Source: Geosporobacter ferrireducens (GTDB lineage Bacteria; Bacillota; Clostridia; Peptostreptococcales; Thermotaleaceae). From it: a DNA stretch of 64,000 bases. The DNA lies in contig NZ_CP017269.1 in assembly GCF_001750685.1 (NCBI RefSeq), forward strand, positions 682,001 to 746,000. Direction: 5' to 3'. Of this stretch, positions 16,851-25,671 are shown in pieces; the first letter of the stretch is position 1, and every line of letters begins with the position of its first letter. The translations under genes were made by a program, and so were the position numbers. A model generated the notes under the pieces. The model did no database searches. It was not told where the DNA came from and saw only the letters and a program-made list of their open reading frames with translations.

Positions 16851-17372
16851 TCATATTTCTAATATCTCTTTTAATCTATGAACATTTTTCCCGCTGCCAA
16901 ATTTGACAATCTCCATAGATGCACAATATTTATCTGCCAGCAGCACAACGAAAGCTTCCCTGTACCTTGGCAATCTTATGGTTAAAGGCCACATATGCTT
17001 CTGTATGATGTCCTTTTCTCTGTCATTCAAATTGAAATATTTGTTTGCATTTTGTAATGCAATATGAGGATGAATAAATCCATGCAGTCCTTTATACGGC
17101 TTTCCTGTATGCCAGTCATACAGGAAAAAGTCATGCAGTAGCCCGCCTCTGGCTGCTGAACGGTAGTCAAATCCCAGCTGCCTGCATACCAGATAGCTGA
17201 TGTATGACACAAATAGGCTGTGCTCAAGGCAGTTTATATCACCATGCTGTATAAAATTTTTCATTGATTCTACCATCTCATGTTGAATCAGATCACGAAT
17301 ACATTCTTTATATTCTTCCTCATGGGAGGAATCTGCTCTTAAGTTCAACTTTGATTTTATCAATTCTATCAT
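16851..17372 (-). CDS. HD-domain phosphohydrolase (173 aa)
   Basis: Small HD-superfamily protein with the metal ligands H51, H80-D81 and D147 (CLEHSLF, LLHDFFLYDWH, LADKYC). Such proteins hydrolyse phosphate esters or nucleotides; the substrate is not predictable. GGAGC precedes ATG 17372. It overlaps the end of the CmpB-like gene by 53 nt, so the two are translationally coupled, and precedes yidC by 54 nt. Confidence 0.8.
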   Translation of the reverse strand: MIELIKSKLNLRADSSHEEEYKECIRDLIQHEMVESMKNFIQHGDINCLEHSLFVSYISYLVCRQLGFDYRSAARGGLLHDFFLYDWHTGKPYKGLHGFIHPHIALQNANKYFNLNDREKDIIQKHMWPLTIRLPRYREAFVVLLADKYCASMEIVKFGSGKNVHRLKEILEI

Positions 17373-18045
17373 TCAAAATGCTCCTTATATCACGGTTTAA
17401 AATACCTGCATTTAAAATTAACAGCCGGGGGAATGCAAGGAAAAACCTTTTATATTTAATGATTTTTTCATAATATTTATTGACCGGTAAATTCGAATAA
17501 TTAATAATCACTTCTCTTAAATCCAGGGCATCAAGTACAGACTTCGCGGTATCCGTCAGGAAGTACAGGATTATGAGCGTTGCAATATAGCCCTTCGTTG
17601 ACACAGGTACGGAAAAAACCAGTTCTGAAAGAGCAGGATGTGCCACCTGTACCAAAAAAAATGCCAGTATACCCCAGAGAAGTGAATATTGCAAGCATAT
17701 ATATCCCTTAAGATTCATAGCATTATTGCTGTAATCCCACCATTTGCAGTTAAAAACTTTCTCTAAAGCAAGTCCTGTGATATATTCCAATGCAGTAACC
17801 AAAAGAATCGAAAACAATATGCTTATGAATAATGATGTCGAATAATCTTCAAAAACAACGGTAACCCACTTTGAAGATTGAACAATCAGTATAGCGCCAA
17901 ATCCATAGATCGGGCAAAAGAAACCGGTTAAAAACCCTCTATTGATTAGCTTTCTTTCGTTTATGCTTGCAAATATTGTTTCCATTAACCAACCTAAAAA
18001 AGAATATATTGCAAAGAATAACACCAAATCTGAAAACCCACTCAC
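17320..18045 (-). CDS. CmpB-like membrane protein ('putative ABC transporter permease', 241 aa)
   Basis: Polytopic membrane protein with about five to six segments. It matches the Firmicute family annotated as ABC_trans_CmpB: YSFLGWLMETIFASI and NRGFLTGFFCPIYGFGA at the N-terminus, WWDYS and GYICLQYSLLWG further on. No ATPase partner is encoded nearby, so calling it a transporter is weak. GTG 18045 has AAGGGG 9 nt upstream. It lies between ubiB-like and HD genes in the operon. Confidence 0.8.
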   Translation of the reverse strand: MSGFSDLVLFFAIYSFLGWLMETIFASINERKLINRGFLTGFFCPIYGFGAILIVQSSKWVTVVFEDYSTSLFISILFSILLVTALEYITGLALEKVFNCKWWDYSNNAMNLKGYICLQYSLLWGILAFFLVQVAHPALSELVFSVPVSTKGYIATLIILYFLTDTAKSVLDALDLREVIINYSNLPVNKYYEKIIKYKRFFLAFPRLLILNAGILNRDIRSILNDRIDKIKVELKSRFLP

Positions 18046-18078
18046 ACTTCTATACCCCTTTCATTTATAATGCAGTCC

Positions 18079-19779
18079 TTAAAAGCGGTTTGACCTGAGC
18101 ACTGAAAGGATCAGACCGACAATCATTATGCCGGCTATAACCAAGCCTACTTTTAAGACAGTTATATTAAGAACATATATTTCTGCACCGGTATGGGCAC
18201 TCATCCCTGAACCTACAACAATTCCTGCAATTATTATACTGACAGCCAGCAGTATGATACTGAAGGATAGTCTGGTAAAAATCCTGTCTATTCGTTTTTC
18301 AATGCGTTCAATACCTTTCATTTTAAACTGCATGGTGAATTCGTCATCTTCCATTTTCCTTAAAAAATTAAGCAAAAAGGAGGGGAATTCTCTTAATAAG
18401 CTTCCGTAATCCAATACTCCGCCAAAAACTTCCTTGCCAATTTTTTCAGGGGAAAATGTCTTGAACATAAGTTTCCTTGCAATAGGTTCTGAAATTTCCA
18501 GGACATTCAACTCCGGATCAAGCTTTTCAACCAACCCTTCCAGTGTAACAAGGGATTTTGCAAGCATCGTAAACTCGCCGGGAATCACTATATTATAAGA
18601 AAATGCGAGATTGAAAATCTCGTTGAACACTTCACCTACCTTTATTTCATTCAAAGGTACCGACAGGTATTTATCCCGCATAATATCAATTTCTTTTTCA
18701 AGTTTTTTGATATTTATATGGTGTGTCATGGCATCCAGTCCAACAATAGCCTGTATAATCAACCTGCTGTTCTTAAAAGCGATTCCCATCAGCATTTTTA
18801 AAAACTGGGCTTTGCGCTCTTCATTTAGCTTGCCTACCATCCCCAAATCCAGGAAAACAATCGCATTACCGGGCATGACCATAATATTGCCCGGGTGGGG
18901 ATCTCCATGGAAAAAACCATCCCTTAAAATCTGGTTGAATATTGATACCGCAAGATTTCTGGCAATTACTCTTCGATCCAGCCCGGCCTTATCCAGTGCA
19001 GCAAAATCGTTAAGGCGTATTCCCTCTATATACTCCATCGTGAGTACACGCCTTGTCGTATGAATCCAGCTAATATCAGGCACTTTAACACCTTTGTCTT
19101 TAGAGAAGTTTTCCTTGAATGTTTCAGCATTTTCCCCCTCGACCCTGAAATCCAGTTCATTTTTTAGTGTGCTTTCAAACTCCTGTACCATTTTGGTAAA
19201 GTCGTAAAGCTTTCCGAATTTGGTGTGGTTATCGATAAAGGATGCAAGGTCTGCCAGTACCTTTAAGTCTAGGTATATATTCCGTTCAATCCCCGGCCTT
19301 TGCACCTTTACTACCACTTTTCTGCCTGAGTTCAGCCGGGCAAGATGCACCTGGGCCATGGATGCAGCTGCCAGGGGTGTCTCGTTAAATTCCTTAAAGA
19401 TATTTTGAAGCTTGTCGTCAAATTCACTTTCTATCAGGGACTTTACATCCTCAAAGGGAAAAGGGGGGACGGCATCCTGCAGCTTTTCGAGTTCTGCAAT
19501 TACGTCAGGAGGAAGAATGTCTGGCCTTGTACTTATTATCTGACCAAGCTTTACAAATGTCGGGCCGAGTTCCTCCAGCGAAAGCCTCAAACGTTCGCCG
19601 ATTGAAAGCTTTTCATTACTATTCTCATCTTTGTCCTTCCCGAATCTTTTCTTAATTTTTATATTGAGGTAGTCAAAGATCCCCAGTTGATCGATAAGCG
19701 TACCAAAGCCATGCCTGGCAAATACCAGGATAATCTGCCTGTACCTCTTAATATGTCTGTAGCGGCTAATAACAACCAA
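18079..19779 (-). CDS. ABC1/UbiB (AarF) atypical kinase (566 aa)
   Basis: Member of the UbiB/Coq8/AarF family, atypical kinases or ATPases that support isoprenoid-lipid synthesis at membranes. Seen: the KxGQ signature KLGQ at 77-80, the Ala-rich loop AAASMAQVH at 137-145, the catalytic and metal segment HGDPHPGN at 291-298 with LDLGMVG, and two C-terminal membrane helices (about 505-555). The start is uncertain: TTG 19779 gives the normal N-terminus but has no clear ribosome site; an extended -10 (TGATATAAT) lies just upstream, so an internal promoter is possible. Together with dxs and fabH it points to an isoprenoid-lipid role. Confidence 0.9.
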   Translation of the reverse strand: MVVISRYRHIKRYRQIILVFARHGFGTLIDQLGIFDYLNIKIKKRFGKDKDENSNEKLSIGERLRLSLEELGPTFVKLGQIISTRPDILPPDVIAELEKLQDAVPPFPFEDVKSLIESEFDDKLQNIFKEFNETPLAAASMAQVHLARLNSGRKVVVKVQRPGIERNIYLDLKVLADLASFIDNHTKFGKLYDFTKMVQEFESTLKNELDFRVEGENAETFKENFSKDKGVKVPDISWIHTTRRVLTMEYIEGIRLNDFAALDKAGLDRRVIARNLAVSIFNQILRDGFFHGDPHPGNIMVMPGNAIVFLDLGMVGKLNEERKAQFLKMLMGIAFKNSRLIIQAIVGLDAMTHHINIKKLEKEIDIMRDKYLSVPLNEIKVGEVFNEIFNLAFSYNIVIPGEFTMLAKSLVTLEGLVEKLDPELNVLEISEPIARKLMFKTFSPEKIGKEVFGGVLDYGSLLREFPSFLLNFLRKMEDDEFTMQFKMKGIERIEKRIDRIFTRLSFSIILLAVSIIIAGIVVGSGMSAHTGAEIYVLNITVLKVGLVIAGIMIVGLILSVLRSNRF

Positions 19780-19836
19780 TTATATCACAGCCTGTTCCAG
19801 TATTTTTTGTAGCTTTAATTCTATTGTAACCCGATT

Positions 19837-20823
19837 TCAGTCATACCATTTCATCAGGCTGGCTCCCCAGGTTAAGCCTGCTCCAAATCCGGTTAACAGC
19901 AATATGTCGCCTTTTTTAACCTTGCCATTGTTACATGCCTCGGACAAAGCGACAGGTATGGAAGCCGAAGACATATTGCCGTAATATTCGATGTTGCAAT
20001 ACATCTTTTCCGGGGGCATTTTCAGTCTTTCCGAAACGGAGAGCAGTATCCGTTTATTTGCCTGGTGGGGTATTATTAAGCTTATATCCTCCAGTCCCAC
20101 CCCTGTTTTATCAACAACCTGTTTTATCATCTTTTCAAAAATCCTTACTGCAAACTGGAAAACTTCTCTACCGTTCATGGCGATTGTATTCAACCTGCCG
20201 TCTAAAAGGTCATGAGTCAGAGGCAGTCTTGAACCTCCTGCCGGTATCTTTAGCAAATCCGCCCCTGAACCGTCCGCACCCATTATGCTTCCCAGGGTGC
20301 CAAAACCCTCCGGTACTTCCCCTACGATAACCGCACCTGCTCCATCACCGAATAGAATGCTCGTGTTAAGGTCATCGTAGTTAGTAATTCTTGAATAGGT
20401 GTCAGCCCCAACCAAGAGTATATTGTTATACTGCCCCGATGATACATAATTTACGGCAATGTCCAGCCCATACATAAACCCGGTACACGCTGCGGAAACA
20501 TCGAATGCTGCTGCGTTGCATGCACCTATCCCATGTTGAATCAGACACGCAGTTGAAGGGAATATCATATCGGGTGTTGTGGTAGCAACGATAATCAAAT
20601 CAATATCTCCCGGCGATAGGTTTGCCCTATCAAGCGCTGATAACGCAGCTTTTACAGCCAGGTCCGATGTAGCTACGTTGAATTCGGTTATCCTTCTTTC
20701 TTTTATCCCCGTCCTTTCTTCTATCCAGTTTTCGGTTTTCCCGAAACGCCCGGCCAGTTCGTGGTTGGTTAAGACCAAATCGGGCAGGTAATATCCATAT
20801 CCTAAAATTCCTACGCTTCTCAC
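19837..20823 (-). CDS. fabH: 3-oxoacyl-ACP synthase III (KAS III)
   Basis: Condensing enzyme that starts fatty-acid or related chains from acyl-CoA and malonyl-ACP. The catalytic triad is intact: Cys113 (SAACTGF), His253 (IPHQANKR) and Asn283 (YYGNMSSAS). At 328 residues it has the normal length. GTG 20823 with AAGGAG 12 nt upstream is the start. The promoter region holds a CGGACGTCCG palindrome nearly identical to one before tetR, suggesting control by that TetR. It is an extra copy outside a fab cluster, so a special starter unit or product is likely (inference). Confidence 0.92.
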   Translation of the reverse strand: MRSVGILGYGYYLPDLVLTNHELAGRFGKTENWIEERTGIKERRITEFNVATSDLAVKAALSALDRANLSPGDIDLIIVATTTPDMIFPSTACLIQHGIGACNAAAFDVSAACTGFMYGLDIAVNYVSSGQYNNILLVGADTYSRITNYDDLNTSILFGDGAGAVIVGEVPEGFGTLGSIMGADGSGADLLKIPAGGSRLPLTHDLLDGRLNTIAMNGREVFQFAVRIFEKMIKQVVDKTGVGLEDISLIIPHQANKRILLSVSERLKMPPEKMYCNIEYYGNMSSASIPVALSEACNNGKVKKGDILLLTGFGAGLTWGASLMKWYD

Positions 20824-20925
20824 AGATGAATATAACTCCTTTTCATCCTATTATTAAATTTCTGACCTTGTTTCAGCCTTCAATCTTTCCGTGCATTGCC
20901 TTCTGATACTTTTTTTAACAATAAT

Positions 20926-20935
20926 CGGACGTCCG
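20926..20935. promoter_or_regulatory. probable TetR operator before fabH
   Basis: Perfect palindrome CGGACGTCCG in the 162-nt gap upstream of fabH. It differs by one base from CGGACATCCG at 21963-21972 in front of tetR. Confidence 0.75.
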
Positions 20936-20985
20936 TACTAACAACGCTACAAAAAAGTTCTAAAGGGTAAATATAAACAAATTTA

Positions 20986-21333
20986 TTACTTTGAATTCAA
21001 GCTTTTCTTAAGATTGCTGATGTCTTCTTTTCTGGCGATTCCTTCATCGTTTATCACACTCAAAAGCTCTTCACGCAGTATTTCTCTTATGTCATCTTTT
21101 TTGACAAGATTACTTAGATCCAAAGAATCTTTGATTTCATCCCTGATTATTTTCTTTAATTCTTCCCGCTGTTCCTCACCTTTTTTTACAAGGTCGCTGA
21201 CAAACCCCTGTGCATCTTTTCTGGCAACTTCGCCTTTGTTAACAAGCTCATCCACCATATTCTCAATTTTTTCTCTTGAGTATGCAAAGAGCCCTAACCC
21301 CATATTGAATGACTTTTCTAACAGATTTGACAT
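20986..21333 (-). CDS. phasin-like coiled-coil protein (115 aa)
   Basis: Short helical protein resembling the polyhydroxyalkanoate granule-associated/phasin-like family: a hydrophobic N-terminus (LGLFAYSREKIENMVDELV) and then charged amphipathic repeats (KGEEQREELKKIIRDEI). Such proteins coat lipid or polyester surfaces. No polyester synthase is seen in the window, so it may bind a membrane or lipid product instead (inference). AAAGGAGA precedes ATG 21333. It lies 23 nt after tetR in the same operon. Confidence 0.72.
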   Translation of the reverse strand: MSNLLEKSFNMGLGLFAYSREKIENMVDELVNKGEVARKDAQGFVSDLVKKGEEQREELKKIIRDEIKDSLDLSNLVKKDDIREILREELLSVINDEGIARKEDISNLKKSLNSK

Positions 21334-21356
21334 AAATGATGTCTCCTTTCATATTT

Positions 21357-21938
21357 TTACTCAAATACTAATTCGATTGCCCTTAACGCTTCAGGCAGTT
21401 TTTTTTCTTGAGGGTCTAAAATGACCTGTATGGCAGTTCCAAACATCGCACCAAAAAGCATTCGGGCGATGGATTTAGGGGTATAGCCCCGTAAATTGCT
21501 TTTTGCAGGTATATTATTCAGGACATGCTTTTCTATTAAGTTTGCTAAATCTTCAAACAGGCTGCGGAGCAGTTTACCAAATGAAGCGGACCAGAGTGCC
21601 ATACTGGTAAAGTCATACAATAGTCTGAAAAGCTTAGGATTTTCGTCTAGCATTTCCTGAAAATACATAATAAGTGATAATATTTTTTCTTTGGCAGTGG
21701 TTCCTTTACTTAAATGACTTTCTACTTCCTGCAGATACTTCTGCATCATCATATTTATTACCTCTGTAAACAACCCCTCCTTATTTTTATAGTAGTAGTT
21801 AAGCTGGCTTAGAACCACCCCTGCTTCATCGGCAATATCTCGTAATGATACATTTGCATAGCCTTTTGATGAAATACACTCAAATGCAGCAAGTAATATT
21901 TTTTGGGATTGGTTCGCTTTTTCCATTTCGTTATTCAT
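21357..21938 (-). CDS. TetR/AcrR-family regulator (193 aa)
   Basis: Transcription factor heading the lipid operon. Helix-turn-helix near residues 12-58: VSLRDIADEAGVVLSQLNYY followed by KNKEGLFTEV. The C-terminal domain should bind a small, probably lipophilic ligand. AAGGAG precedes ATG 21938. A strong promoter and a CGGACATCCG palindrome lie directly upstream, and the same palindrome precedes fabH, so autoregulation and control of the whole operon are likely (inference). Confidence 0.88.
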   Translation of the reverse strand: MNNEMEKANQSQKILLAAFECISSKGYANVSLRDIADEAGVVLSQLNYYYKNKEGLFTEVINMMMQKYLQEVESHLSKGTTAKEKILSLIMYFQEMLDENPKLFRLLYDFTSMALWSASFGKLLRSLFEDLANLIEKHVLNNIPAKSNLRGYTPKSIARMLFGAMFGTAIQVILDPQEKKLPEALRAIELVFE

Positions 21939-21962
21939 GGCATAGCTCCTTACTTGTTAATT

Positions 21963-21972
21963 CGGACATCCG
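21963..21972. promoter_or_regulatory. probable TetR operator before tetR
   Basis: CGGACATCCG, one mismatch from a perfect palindrome, placed 13 nt downstream of the -10 box, where a bound repressor would block transcription. Confidence 0.78.
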
Positions 21973-21985
21973 ACCAATTTGTTTT

Positions 21986-22014
21986 ATTATATTACACTTT
22001 TTCTACTTTGTCAA
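21986..22014 (-). promoter_or_regulatory. sigma-A promoter of the tetR-fabH-dxs operon
   Basis: On the minus strand TTGACA (22014-22009) and TATAAT (21991-21986) are both perfect and separated by exactly 17 nt. Confidence 0.92.
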
Positions 22015-22211
22015 TTAGTGATATTCATTAGTTTTCAATGCTAAAGAACCTTGTTCAATTTAATCAATGTGCATCCTGAAAGAAATATTAAATTCATTAT
22101 CACATTTTAAGCATTTCGCACGGCTGTTTTCCAAAATGTATATTTTCTCCAACTGATTACAATATGAGCGTTATATATTAGGAAAACCAACAAACTGTTG
22201 AAGCGGTGGGG
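22015..22211. other. AT-rich gap between operon promoter and recombinase end
   Basis: About 200 bases with no gene. It separates the AT-rich lipid operon from the serine recombinase stop codon. Attachment sites of large serine recombinases usually lie just past the recombinase gene, so an att site near 22150-22215 is plausible; no flanking repeat could be confirmed. Confidence 0.45.
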
Positions 22212-23909
22212 TTATACCACCTGCAAATGCGAGTTGACTTCAATGTATTCGATAATGCGGCGTAGCTCGTCGGCAAACTTAAACCGTATGCTAATGTCGC
22301 CGCCCTCGTATACCTTGATATGGTCAACCAGTTCAATCAGTATTTCCCTTGTCAACTTGTCGATGTTCTCATATTTTCGGAAAGTAGTCAAAAACGGATT
22401 TTCAACGTCTATGCCGTTTTCCAGTTCGTCCCGCTCTTTTTTCAGATTGGCAATGACCTCACTGATGGCCTCATTTTGCCGCTCGTAATCTTCGCTCATG
22501 TGGCGGTAATCATTGTGCGTAATGACACCGTCTTTCCAGTCCTGATAAAGCCCTTGCTTGTATCGCATGATTTTGGCAAGCTCCTTTTCTTTTGCGGAAA
22601 TCAGCTGTTCAAGCCGCACAGACTGGCTTTTTTTAAGCGGGGCCATATTGATTTGGGAAACGATAGCGGAGTAGCTGACCGCAAGGTGTACCTGTTGCTG
22701 AATGGCGTACAACGTAGCCGCTTCAAGCCTTGTACTTTTAATCGAGTGCATGGTGCAGGCTTTTTTTGAAAGGCTCTTGTATGTGCCGCATTGATAGTAA
22801 ACATACAGTTCTTTACTTGCTATCCGTGACATTGCCCTGCCGCAATCCGCACAGCGGAGAAAGCCGCTGAACAAGTATAGTTGCTTTTGCTTTGGCGCGG
22901 TACGGGTATCGCGCTTTAACAGTTGCTTAACCTTTTCAAAGGCTTCCCGGTCAACAAGCGGCTCATGGGTATTCTGAACGACAATCCAATCTTCTTCGGG
23001 TACGGCCTCGATTTTGTGTATCTTGTAGCTTTTGACACGGTTTCGGCCTTGCGCCATATCCCCGACATAAACAGGATTTTTCAGCATGTTGGTGACTGTT
23101 ATGGTACTCCACATCGGCTTTGCCTGTCCGTTGGGGCAACTGTACTTTAGGCCCTGGCTCTGCTTGTAAAGGGACGGACACATAGCGCCGTGGTCGTTCA
23201 GATGGTTTACGATTGCCCTAACCGCCATACCGTTTAGAAACATGGCAAAAATCTGTTTTACCACTTCGGCGGCTTCACGGTCTACAAGCAAGGCGTGTTT
23301 GTCGTTGGGATCTTTGATGTAGCCATAGGGAGCGTAGGAGCCGATAAACTCACCGTTACGCTTTTTGTAGTCAAACACCTGCCGGATTTTCTTTGAGGTC
23401 TGATAGCAGTATTGGTCGTTCATCACGTTTGTTATCGGAACAACCATACTGGAAACGCTCTCCGGGTCATTGTAGCTGTCTATCCGTTCATGCAGGCTGA
23501 TAAACCGTACATTCATCTGCACAAACAGCCTGTCAATCAGGATGCCCGCTTCAACATAGTCGCGGGAAAGGCGCGAAAGGTCTTTGATAATCACGCAGTT
23601 GATTTTCCCAGTGCGAATGTCGGACAATAGTCTTTGAAAATCATCGCGGTCGGCGTCTGTTCCGGTAAAGCCATCGTCTTTGTATTCTTCCGACCATTCA
23701 AATTCATCCACGTTCATCTGCTCAAACTCGTTGAGTATTTTCCGTTGATTTTCTATGCTGTCGCTAACTTCCTTATCTTTGTCCTTAGCATTGCCACGCT
23801 TGAAATCGTCTTTGGAAAGCCTTAGATATTTTCCTAACCGCCATTTGGGAGCTTGTTTTGAGAATAGGGAAACGGCGATATTTGTTCCCCTGTTTTTTGT
23901 GCGTGCCAT
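22212..23909 (-). CDS. large serine recombinase (565 aa)
   Basis: Complete large serine recombinase. Resolvase domain with GKYLRLS (catalytic Ser32) and IIKDLSRLSRDY; recombinase domain from about residue 190; zinc ribbon CADCGRAM with a later YYQCGTYKSLSKKAC; coiled coil near 430-510 (SVRLEQLISAKEKELAKI). It differs clearly from the two left-end recombinases. GGAGG lies before ATG 23909. Upstream is its DUF6870 partner; downstream is the lipid operon, which may be its cargo. Confidence 0.92.
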   Translation of the reverse strand: MARTKNRGTNIAVSLFSKQAPKWRLGKYLRLSKDDFKRGNAKDKDKEVSDSIENQRKILNEFEQMNVDEFEWSEEYKDDGFTGTDADRDDFQRLLSDIRTGKINCVIIKDLSRLSRDYVEAGILIDRLFVQMNVRFISLHERIDSYNDPESVSSMVVPITNVMNDQYCYQTSKKIRQVFDYKKRNGEFIGSYAPYGYIKDPNDKHALLVDREAAEVVKQIFAMFLNGMAVRAIVNHLNDHGAMCPSLYKQSQGLKYSCPNGQAKPMWSTITVTNMLKNPVYVGDMAQGRNRVKSYKIHKIEAVPEEDWIVVQNTHEPLVDREAFEKVKQLLKRDTRTAPKQKQLYLFSGFLRCADCGRAMSRIASKELYVYYQCGTYKSLSKKACTMHSIKSTRLEAATLYAIQQQVHLAVSYSAIVSQINMAPLKKSQSVRLEQLISAKEKELAKIMRYKQGLYQDWKDGVITHNDYRHMSEDYERQNEAISEVIANLKKERDELENGIDVENPFLTTFRKYENIDKLTREILIELVDHIKVYEGGDISIRFKFADELRRIIEYIEVNSHLQVV

Positions 23910-24002
23910 GTATCCTCCTTCCTATCACATTACACCTATATTATACCATTTGGGCATAATGCGAACAATGTAGTCGAGCCGCTAAAACAGCGTGTTTATG
24001 CT

Positions 24003-24027
24003 ACTTTGGGCCATGTTGGCCCGAAGT
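24003..24027. repeat. 25-nt palindrome, copy 1
   Basis: Arms ACTTTGGGCCA and TGGCCCGAAGT around a 3-nt centre. It lies between the recombinase start and the end of the DUF6870 gene. Confidence 0.85.
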
Positions 24028-24039
24028 GGGGGCGGCCTG

Positions 24040-24303
24040 TTATAGACCACTTTTTTGCCGTATCAGAAAATTGGCAATCATATCTTGCAGGGGTGGCCCA
24101 TCATCTGAAAACTCAATTTTTACCGCTGTATCCCCAAGACGGAAGCAATAAGGATTTTTCACCTGTGCCAAAATCCGAGCGGCGCGTTCTCCTTTTGACA
24201 GGCTGTTGTCAAATGTTATGCCGCTAACATCTGCTAACTGCGCTTTATCTACTGTGGCAATATCTACGCTTTGCATTATGTTGATTTCTTCTTGATTCAA
24301 CAT
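24040..24303 (-). CDS. DUF6870-type small protein (87 aa)
   Basis: Same family as the protein at 2834-3040: LADVSGITFDNSLSKGERAARIL, then VKNPYCFRLGDTAVKIEF and PPLQDMIANFL. AAGGAGG precedes ATG 24303 (MLNQEEI). It again sits directly upstream of a serine recombinase gene. Role unknown; the repeated pairing suggests a recombinase helper or regulator. Confidence 0.78.
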   Translation of the reverse strand: MLNQEEINIMQSVDIATVDKAQLADVSGITFDNSLSKGERAARILAQVKNPYCFRLGDTAVKIEFSDDGPPLQDMIANFLIRQKSGL

Positions 24304-24424
24304 CACTCTGCGCCTCCTTTTCAAAGCCATAAAATATATGTTTAGTTTCCTGATTGTCCTGTGAGGAAACACGAAAAGCCAGCACTTTGCAAATTGCAAA
24401 TGCTGGCCTTTGATCTTGCCTCAC

Positions 24425-24449
24425 ACTTCAGTCCAAGTCGGCCCGAAGT
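24425..24449. repeat. 25-nt palindrome, copy 2
   Basis: Degenerate left arm ACTTCAGTCCA and right arm CGGCCCGAAGT. It touches the stop codon of the 66-aa gene. Confidence 0.75.
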
Positions 24450-24649
24450 CAATAGGGACTGTTACGGTAATGCTCGTCGGCTTCTTCGATGGACTTGAAA
24501 TCAAAAACCTCATACAACTCCATCACTACGCGCTGAATATCATCAGGTTTGAAGCCGCAGTTTTCCATAGCCCATATGACATAGCCTCGGCAAGCGTTGT
24601 TGCTCCATCGCTCGGTCAGCATCATATCTAAAATCATGTCTTTTTCCAT
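24449..24649 (-). CDS. small mobile-element protein of unknown function (66 aa)
   Basis: Acidic small protein (MEKDMILDMMLTERWSN start; FDFKSIEEADEHY near the end) that I do not recognise as a named family, although similar short proteins occur in Clostridial elements. ATG 24649 has AGGAGA upstream; the longer frame to 24814 is unsupported. It is between the frameshifted sigma gene and the DUF6870 gene. Confidence 0.55.
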   Translation of the reverse strand: MEKDMILDMMLTERWSNNACRGYVIWAMENCGFKPDDIQRVVMELYEVFDFKSIEEADEHYRNSPY

Positions 24650-25151
24650 TTCGATTCTCCTATTGTAAAATAGGCGGAGCGCCGCGCCGGAAAGCGTCGG
24701 CCTGTCGTAAGACAGTAAGGCCCGGCGCGGCCTCCTCCTGATGATATTCTTCAAAACAGATAACCCAGACGGGCGGCGGCTTATCCACCCCATAGGATTT
24801 TCACCTCTCCCCATTCTGATGGCGAGGCGTCCTCATTGCCTGCGACGGCTCACGGCCTAATGGCCGCTTCAACGCTCGGACTGTGACTGAACGCAAGTGT
24901 CAAGGCTTGTGTGCTTTATTTGGCGGGGCCAGTTTCGACCCGCCTGTGGCATGGGCCTTGTCGCTCTCCCCATTCTCTGGCAATGGAGGTCATGGCGGGC
25001 CTGTCACTTGGCACACACACCCTTCGTATCCGGGTATCTTTTTATTCAGTTTTCAAACAGCACGGGAGAAGTCCCGACTTTGGGCCAACGTAGCCCGAAG
25101 TAAATTCCTCTCTCAATAACCATGAGATTTTTGATGCAAAATCGACCCGTA
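24650..25151. other. non-coding 500-base stretch in the nested module
   Basis: No gene with a ribosome site. It holds palindrome copy 3 and GC-rich sequence with several short inverted repeats (for example GGCCTAATGGCC near 24855). A regulatory, origin-like or decayed-gene region is possible. Confidence 0.45.
25077..25101. repeat. 25-nt palindrome, copy 3
   Basis: Arms ACTTTGGGCCA and TAGCCCGAAGT around a 3-nt centre, 50 nt after the end of the sigma-type gene. Confidence 0.82.
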
Positions 25152-25572
25152 TCACAAACGGTTTTTCAAGAATATTTCCATGCTGCGAAGAGCGCGGTTT
25201 ATGGATTGACGCACATTCTTTTCACTCACACCCTCGGTACGCGCAATTTCGGTTTTGCTCATGCCAAGTATGTAATGGGCATAAACCCTCCGGCCCTGTT
25301 TGTTGGGGAGCGCATCGAGAGCGGCATGGAGTTCCTGCGCCGTTACCTTGCGCTCATAAACCTCGCAGGGAGAAAGAAACAAAAAGCGCGTCATGCTCAA
25401 TACCGTCGCCCGCATCAAGCGAATATTGAGCTTTGTTCCAGAACATACGGCGGATATAGTTTCGCTCTAGTCGTTTGGCTTCTGTTAAGGTAGCCGCCAC
25501 TTCATCGGGTATATCAATAAAAAGGTCAGCATTGTAAAACGGGTAATAATCCCGCAGATTGATCTTTGCCAT
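25152..25572 (-). pseudogene. sigma-70-like factor broken by a frameshift
   Basis: The N-terminal half (MAKINLRDYYPFY from ATG 25572, GGAGGAAAG upstream) reads to DGIEHDALFVSFS and then leaves the frame. The C-terminal half continues in another frame as LSPCEVYERKV, RRVYAHYILGMSKTEIA and the region-4 helix VRQSINRALRSMEIF. Together they make one full sigma-like protein of the kind found in Clostridial elements. The break lies in a T/C-rich run near 25380-25392 and fits a +1 or -2 change. A sequencing error or recoding cannot be excluded. Confidence 0.8.
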
Positions 25573-25646
25573 ATGGCTTTCCTCCATTTCGATTTTTGGT
25601 GATGGCGAATCTAAATGGAGGCGGCGGGGAGCGGCATCGAAACTGG

Positions 25647-25671
25647 ACTTCGGGCCAAGGTGGCCCGAAGT
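25647..25671. repeat. 25-nt palindrome, copy 4
   Basis: The best copy: arms ACTTCGGGCCA and TGGCCCGAAGT are perfect reverse complements around AGG. It lies 75 nt upstream of the sigma-type gene. Confidence 0.88.

Noticed and set aside
13955..21938. The dxs/fabH/yidC operon as plain chromosomal housekeeping DNA
   Set aside because: Not fully excluded, but it is flanked on both sides by recombinase modules, and housekeeping copies are not usually arranged in this order with TetR and PadR regulators.
25375..25395. Programmed frameshift in the sigma-type gene
   Set aside because: The T/C-rich run is suggestive, but there is no clear slippery heptamer with a downstream structure; a plain indel is preferred.
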